Shown here in pieces: positions 58,093 through 64,000 of a DNA stretch of 64,000 nucleotides (position 1 is its first letter; each line of letters starts with the position of its first letter). The stretch comes from Ichthyophis bannanicus (taxonomy: Eukaryota > Chordata > Amphibia > Gymnophiona > Ichthyophiidae). The position numbers and the translations under genes are program-made. Below the pieces are notes generated by a model. That model was given only the letters and a program-made list of their open reading frames with translations. It ran no database searches and was not told where the DNA came from. The stretch spans positions 1,228,073,312 through 1,228,137,311 of the forward strand of contig CM066031.1 of assembly GCA_033557465.1 (NCBI GenBank), given 5' to 3'.

Positions 58093-58458
58093 TTTCCAGG
58101 AACAAGCAGGAATGAGTCTTCACATATGGGTACATTGGTACCGACGGAGCCTGCGCGGGAACGCTCCCCAGCGTCCAATCAGAAAGCTTTTGGGAGCATC
58201 CCTCAGCGCCTGCATGCTGCCTTCCCGCCTTTCCAACTCTCCTCAGTTTTTGTTTTTCCGCGGAGCCGGCAGGACGTCCTCCTGTCACCGCAGAAAATTT
58301 TTTCTTTAAATTCTTTAATTCTTGTTTTCCTGTGGTTGCGGCTGTCTCCCCGACTCCACTGGTATCGCCGGTGTTTTTTTCTTTTCTTTTTATTTAATCC
58401 AGGGAATTTTTTTCCCTCAGTTTCAGTTTTAAACTTTGGGCCTTCAGGCCTCTCCATT

Positions 58459-60479
58459 ATGGAGCCGCCTCCTTCTTGTCCTAAGAAGTGCCTTAACTGT
58501 GGCAGTGCAGTATTGTTTTTAGACTCCAAGTCCTGGTGTCTAAACTGTTTGGGTCCTGACCATCCGGAGCCATTAGGCTACCATATTATGAGAAGAGATT
58601 TCCCTTTTCGAGTTTTCCTTGATACCGAGTTCCCTTCCAATGGCAGGGCACCGACCATTTCTCCTTCTCTACAGGATCAGGTAACCCACAAACAGTCTGT
58701 TCAGACTAGCCAATTCTTGAGTGGTAGGTCTCATGCACAGCATGATGACGGCTCCGGCCTTGCCCTCAAGGATCCTTTGGCTTCAAAACCCCAGCGGGAG
58801 TCTTCGGTCTCCAAAGCCTTTCAGGGGTTTCAGGTTGTTCCTGAGGCTCACCCCTCACAGAACATACCTGAGCCATGCTCGGTGGTGGCATCCGCTTCGA
58901 GCGGTACCGATACCCCGGCATCGGCACTGGTGTTGAGTGATCCACTCTTCACCAGGGATCGTCATCTGGTTTTCTCGGTACCTTCGGGACCGATCGATAC
59001 ATCCCAGATTGACTTTCCAGTATCGGTATCACCTCCGATACTACCACCGACGTCGGTACCTTCCAGACATGCATCGATAGACTCGCTTCCTTCGATGCCG
59101 AGTCTGGAATCGATTTCCAGTCTGGAAGACTGGGTACCGACACATCTCGGATCCGATGCTTACCGATTCCGGATGCTCGGTACCGAGGGTAATTACCAAA
59201 GGCCTTCGGTTTCCTCGGTACCACTTGAGCAGCCTCCGATGACTGCTTCGATGTCGGTATTGTCTTTGATTCCGGCACAGCTACCGGTATCGGTATCGAT
59301 GCCGATACCTGCAGTAGCATCGGGGTCAGCTCCTTCCATGCTGCTTTTACCAGAGTCGCTCCTTTCTATACCTAGTTTGGAGTAGATACCTGGCATGGAC
59401 GATGCAGTACTGACTGTCTCACGTCATGACCTCCAGTACCAGCATCCATCCCTTAGGGATCCTTTTCTGCACCGGGCGAGATCTTCTATTCCTACATTCT
59501 CAAGTGCCTACTCCGGTGCCCAGGCTAGTTCTTCAGATCTAGCCTGTCCAGGGATGGTTTCTGTTGGAGATCCTTCTTTTCAGAATTTTCTCCTGGACAT
59601 AGCAACATCCCTTGCTATTCCTACCCCTGGCTATGATCCTGCTCAAGGCTCTCTTTGTTCTGGAGAACAGGAAAATATAATGCTTCCTTTACATCATTCC
59701 TTGCAGGATCTTCTACGAATGTGGGAAGCACCTTTAAGGGTTTCCTCACTTTCTAGAGCAACTGATCTTCTATATCAGGTGCCCCCCTCTCCATGGTTTC
59801 AAAAGACTCAATTTCCCCATCATTCCATTGTAGTGGAATCAGCAATGAGGAAGGTAAAAAGCAAGAAGAAGCATTCTTCTTACCCGCCATGTCGTGAATC
59901 TAGAACACTGGATGCCTTTGGACGTCAAACCTTCCAAACATCTATGCTGGTAACAAGGATTCCCTCCATATATTTTTTATGAGTCTATCCCTTCAGGAGG
60001 TCACAAAGAAATTATCTCTTTTGACTCCTTTTCTATCAGAGCCCAAGGCTGCAGACTATTCCTTACTACTTAGTCATAGCCAAAATATCTCTTGGTTTCT
60101 TTCTCGTGCTTCCCTAGACTCTTTTGAGTCTGTTAGCAGAACCTCTGCTATAGCCATAGGGGCACGACGTAGAACCTGGCTCCAAGCTTCAGACTTGAAC
60201 AAATGGGCACAACAAAAACTGGGTAATACTCCTTGCACTGGAGAAAATCTCTTCAATAAAGAGTCTTTACATCAGGTTTCTCAGTGCTCCACTGACTTCC
60301 CTGTTTCTAAAGGTGATCCTAAGCCTTCTCCTTCCCCAGTAGGTAGGAAATGCCCTACCAAACCTTCTTTCCCTAGGAGAAAGAGGATCTACTCTTCTCC
60401 TGCCCATCATTCAGATATTCCCAAGCACGGGAAGCCTCGTCCTGGTCTGAAGAATCCAAACTCTAGCCAGGCTGAATAA
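58459..60479 (+). pseudogene. DIRS gag-like ORF of copy D (one stop, one frameshift)
   Basis: About 670 codons start MEPPPSCPKKCLNCGS and carry the knuckle-like CLNCGS...CLNCLGPDH. A Ser/Val/Pro-rich middle coded by 'tcggtacc'-type words follows, then the conserved C-terminal block (WFQKTQFPHHSIVVESAMRK, RESRTLDAFGRQTFQTS, TWLQASDLNKWAQQKLG). A TAG at 59383 interrupts one frame, and a frame change lies near 59960-59985, within a T run. Apart from these the frame is open, in contrast to the pol region behind it. An upstream frame from 58126 runs through the leader without an obvious role. Confidence 0.75.
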
Positions 60480-61988
60480 ACACAGCAACCATGGGGTTCT
60501 GATTAATCTCTTTATAACCTACAGTTATCTTCTTTTCAACAGAAGTTTTTCACTGTTTTTTTTTTCATTCAAAACTCTACACAGGGATTCCTATTCTCAG
60601 GACATCCTTTTGCTCTTCGGTATGCTGAGCTGTCAGGCTATTCATGTCTATGGGTCACAGGTTTTTCCTCCTTTTCCTGACAAGAAGAGAGGTTTCACAA
60701 CTATCACATGATAGTTTTTCTGTACCAACATGAATTTTTCCCTTCCAGGGACTTACCATATGGTAAGCCTTTTTTTCAGCTCTTGTATCTCTACCCTCTC
60801 CTCCAGGTTTTTCCCCTGTAAGAGGGGTACCATACCACTGAAAGACTTCTTGTCTTTCTTTCCACTGTGGAGTTTTTTCTCTGGGGTGAACTCCCGTCTT
60901 TTATCTGGGCAGCTCATCAGACAGGGACAAAATTCTCCCCTTCTTCAGTCTGTTCTCTCTGTTTAACACAGAAAGATTCTCTCTGCTGTCCTATTCAGTA
61001 GCTGCCCATGCAGGAGTTCCAGTGATTTGACTACTGGTACTTTTCCACAAGTTCCAGTCTTGTCTTCCACCACTTTTCGGTCTGGCCTTAGTAGTGATTC
61101 CAAGACAGTACTTACATCTTTCTTGGGAAATCCTTATCACAACAGGCTTCTAACACTACCTTCTATCCTTGCCATCTCCAATCCTTTGGGTTTGGCAGCA
61201 TAGTTGACTTGGCTGCTGGTTTTTCCATCAACCAGTTTTATCTCCCAATTCTTCTGCATAATGCTCTCTGCAATCCTACAGAGAAGCTTTCCACTATGGG
61301 CCCTTGCGAGAGAGCATGGAGTTTTTTCTCTAATGACTATCCATCATGGTCGAAAAAGGCTTCCTCAATCATCCCCCATGACTGTGAGGGTTCTTCACAC
61401 CCTACTATCTCCTTTTCGTACAAAGGATATAAGCCTTCTCCGCGTGTAAGTCTAAAGAGTTATCCAGCTCCTACAAGGAATATGCTCTTTTTTTCCTTAC
61501 AGCTTATCCTCATGGTATCCTAATCCTTCATGGACAGCACATATTTAACTAATAACACATGATACCCCTTTGTGTCCCTCCAGTGGGTCAACCTGGTATC
61601 TCATCCTATGCGTTTTCTGTCCATTTACCATGTGAGAGTTCTACAGGACTCAGGACTTGCTGTTTACAGACTGATAGTATCCTCTGTATTTTCACGCCAC
61701 CATCCTGGTTATTTCACTGGATAGCATTCCTCCACCATCTTAGCCAGGGGGAATAGATTCTCTATATATCTTCTCAAGTAGGTTCCACCTTCTTGTTGTT
61801 AGATGAATCTTTCTCCTTCACATCTCCAATGTGAATGTTCTTATGGGCATATCTCTATCTGCTTAGTTGCAGACATTTATCTTAGACATATATATTCATG
61901 TATGTATATATCTCTATATACTTCTCTATAGATACATATGTCTGTAAGCTGCGTGTGCATATGTTATGCTCCTCCAGATCTCACTATA

Positions 61989-62071
<83 letters not shown>

Positions 62072-62880
62072 TATATGTGTATCTGTCGAAATGCTTCCTT
62101 ATAGGTAGATATGTATTTACATACTTATCTCTCTGTCTATGCTTATAAAGGCTTTTACCTTCCTATAGGTTCCAGACAGTGGGCTTGCATATGTTCATAC
62201 TGTCCCTCAGTATGTCTAGGGTATTATGCACACAACCACTACTGTGGTACTGACAGCTCCTACTTTAACCCTAGGTTTAGGTATCCCTGAAGCTCCATGC
62301 TTCAATATCTTTCCTATCTCTCACCAGTTAGGAAAGACAGGGTGGATCTTCAGTAGATCTGTGGTTTCAACCCTTCAGACATCTGTCCTCCTTGGGAATA
62401 CGGGTTTTTTCCCATACCCCTTCCCTCCAGGACTGGGCTAGTTGTCCAAATCGGTCAGTCTTCCTCTTTTGCTCCTAAATGTTAGTAACTCTGTAGCCAA
62501 AAGAGTTCCCAGCTTTTTCCATAAAGCTTCCACTAAAGACCTGCCGTTTTTTCTACTATCCCAGTTGACACCTGGGTCACCTGTCAATTCCAGATTGGGA
62601 CCTTCACCTTCCCTTCAGTGAGGTCACCTTGAAGATTCCTCTACTGGATCTCCAGTAGACTCCATCAGCCTCTCTACTTCCTGCAACCCAGTAGGTGAGG
62701 TCCATATTGTGATTGTTCATTCCAATATTTTTCATGATAATTATCATACATACAAGGACTCCTTACCTGTAGTCCTTAGGTTAGCTGTTTTTCCACAGCT
62801 CCTCTCTTTTCAACTCCTACCCTCCATCCTCAGGATGCCTGGCCATATAAGGTGTAGCATGTTCCAATCCTCACCATGCT
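60480..62880 (+). pseudogene. Decayed pol region of DIRS copy D
   Basis: No RT, RNase H or recombinase motif can be read. Scattered homology to the same region of copy A ('ataatgctctctgcaat', 'actatgggccctt'-like words) shows a shared ancestry. The length, about 2.4 kb, is close to the 2.3 kb of copy A and shorter than the roughly 3 kb of copy C without inserts. Confidence 0.6.
61992..62080. repeat. TA dinucleotide microsatellite
   Basis: An almost pure (TA)n run is followed by an (AC)5 patch and 'atatatgtg'. It lies in the pol remnant of DIRS copy D. Confidence 0.95.
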
Positions 62881-63279
62881 AGGGCTCCAAGCATCTTAGC
62901 TTGGGAGTCCCCATATGTGAAGACTCATTCCTGCTGCTTCCTGGAGATAGCACAGTTACTTACCTGTAACAGGTGATCTCTGGGAACAGCAGGAATAAGT
63001 CTTCACAACCCACCCACCTCCCCTAGGAGTTGTATCTCTCTATCTAGCTTCCTTTCCTCTTTCTCTCTCTCTGTCTCAGCTATAAAACTCAACTGAGGAG
63101 AGACAGTTGGAAAGGCGGGAAGGCAGCACGCAGGCGCTGAGGGATGCTCCCAAAAGCTTTCTGATTGGACACTGGGGAGCGTTCCCGCGCAGGCTCCGTC
63201 GTTACCGACGTACCCATATGTGAAGACTTATTCCTGCTGTTCCCAGAGATCACCTGTTACAGGTAAGTAACTGTGCTAT

Positions 63280-64000
63280 CTTGCAGGATGCTAAATGTCT
63301 CCTCTGGGCTATCCAGCAATTGCTGGAATCAACATAAAAGTACTGAGGACAACAGGTCTGACTGAGATACTGCTAGAGCACATCTGGTCTAAGCCAGGAG
63401 GCGTTCTAGAGGAGGGCTTCAACAGTCTCCTCATGGGGCCTGTAACTCCATACTACAGGATTGGCTGCATGCTAGGACACCACCGTAGTCAGTGCAACTA
63501 CCCTAGAGACGCAAGGACTGTTCTAACTCCCAGGGAGGCTGCAGCCAAGCCAAGACCAAAACATCCCTCAGCCCCAGCTTCAGCATTTCCCTTGAGAGAC
63601 CACAAGCTTTCACAAGGACATAGAGAGGGGAGGAAATCTGAGAGGGCTGCCTCCAACCCTCTAGGCTGGGATCCACCTGTGGCACTGCAGCCAGAGGAGG
63701 CTTCCTAGAGTGCAGAGGCACCCAGATTCCCTAACAGGGACAGAGGTCCTCTTCATGAGACAGACCATCACCGACAGAACCTCTTCCAACGCCAGGGGAT
63801 GTGCCCCTTCACCCATATACTCGCCCATCAAAGATAGGAAAATCACATCTGTCTCCTAGAATCCCCTCCCCCAAGAGAGGACTAGGCCAGTCTTTTGGAG
63901 GAACAGAAAAATAGCTGAATCCGCTGCTGCCAGATGTTGAGGCTCCAGCGGTTCTGAAAATAGCCCTTAGCTGTTTCAGGAGCCTATGATTGTGAAGTGT
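63280..64000. other. Unassigned right edge
   Basis: A 137-codon plus-strand frame (63295-63708) and minus-strand frames over the same bases show no motif I know. The G+C content is higher than in most of the intron, so an old retrotransposon body is possible. No TDP2 exon is visible. Confidence 0.35.

Larger units (their letters stand above)
58093..63279 (+). mobile_element. DIRS-type retrotransposon, copy D
   Basis: The left repeat starts 'tttccaggaacaagcaggaa'. Gag runs from 58459 to 60479 and is followed by a decayed pol. The internal complementary region is at 62912-63010 and the right repeat ends 'aggtaagtaactgtgctat' at 63279. The internal region reads as the reverse complement of right end plus left end, so both termini are well placed. 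It is 5.2 kb, without insertions. Confidence 0.9.

Noticed and set aside
1..64000. Endogenous retrovirus
   Set aside because: I saw no long terminal repeats, primer-binding site, protease or envelope frame. The RT-bearing elements are LINE, DIRS and Penelope types.

Overview
The window reads as intronic DNA of a vertebrate with a very large, repeat-swollen genome. It mixes DIRS-type tyrosine-recombinase retrotransposons, CR1, L2, L1 and RTE/BovB-like LINEs, a Penelope-like element, hAT elements with palindromic MITEs, and tRNA-derived SINEs with LINE-type tails. That mix fits an amphibian best, and a caecilian is my first guess. The species call is inference, not something the sequence proves. 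I see no bacterial-style genes, CRISPR arrays or operons.

The only host gene I can support is TDP2 (tyrosyl-DNA phosphodiesterase 2), on the + strand and seen as two internal coding exons. The first (28274-28365) carries the catalytic Glu in an FLQE motif. The second (39281-39399) is joined to it in phase across a 10.9 kb intron. I found no other TDP2 exon. The window therefore seems to hold at least 28 kb of the upstream intron, all of the middle intron and at least 24 kb of the downstream intron.

Upstream intron, 1-28273. A GC-rich 140-bp tandem duplication (794-1057) abuts DIRS copy A (1058-about 5965), followed by the right end of an older DIRS (to 6247) and a minus-strand recombinase fragment. 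SINEs and CR1 3' ends follow. An old L1 (about 9915-13350) is split by a MITE-bearing insert and by an L2, which itself holds a CR1 tail. The centrepiece (14330-24000) is a three-level nest: a full-length minus-strand L1 (16034-21479, 16-bp target duplication) inside a CR1, inside DIRS copy B. An RTE copy (about 24835-27530) follows, with about 2 kb of its middle replaced by a Penelope-like GIY-YIG fragment.

Middle intron, 28366-39280. This holds a hAT-like element, a half-L1 carrying ORF1 only (32251-33954, 15-bp duplication), a nearly full-length RTE (about 34125-37345) and an L2-like LINE (37500-39000). Two LINE tails face each other just before the second exon.

Downstream intron, 39400-64000. 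This holds a hairpin-rich MITE-like block (41578-42182), a 2.4-kb minus-strand CR1 (43050-45485) and DIRS copy C (46230-52566), the only copy with readable RT, RNase H and tyrosine-recombinase parts. A MITE and a 2.77-kb hAT then share one 8-bp target, and DIRS copy D (58093-63279) closes the window. Each element encoded its own mobility. Most are now broken, and the intact pieces (L1 ORF1, a nearly open L1 ORF2, gag-like frames of DIRS A and D) mark the younger insertions.
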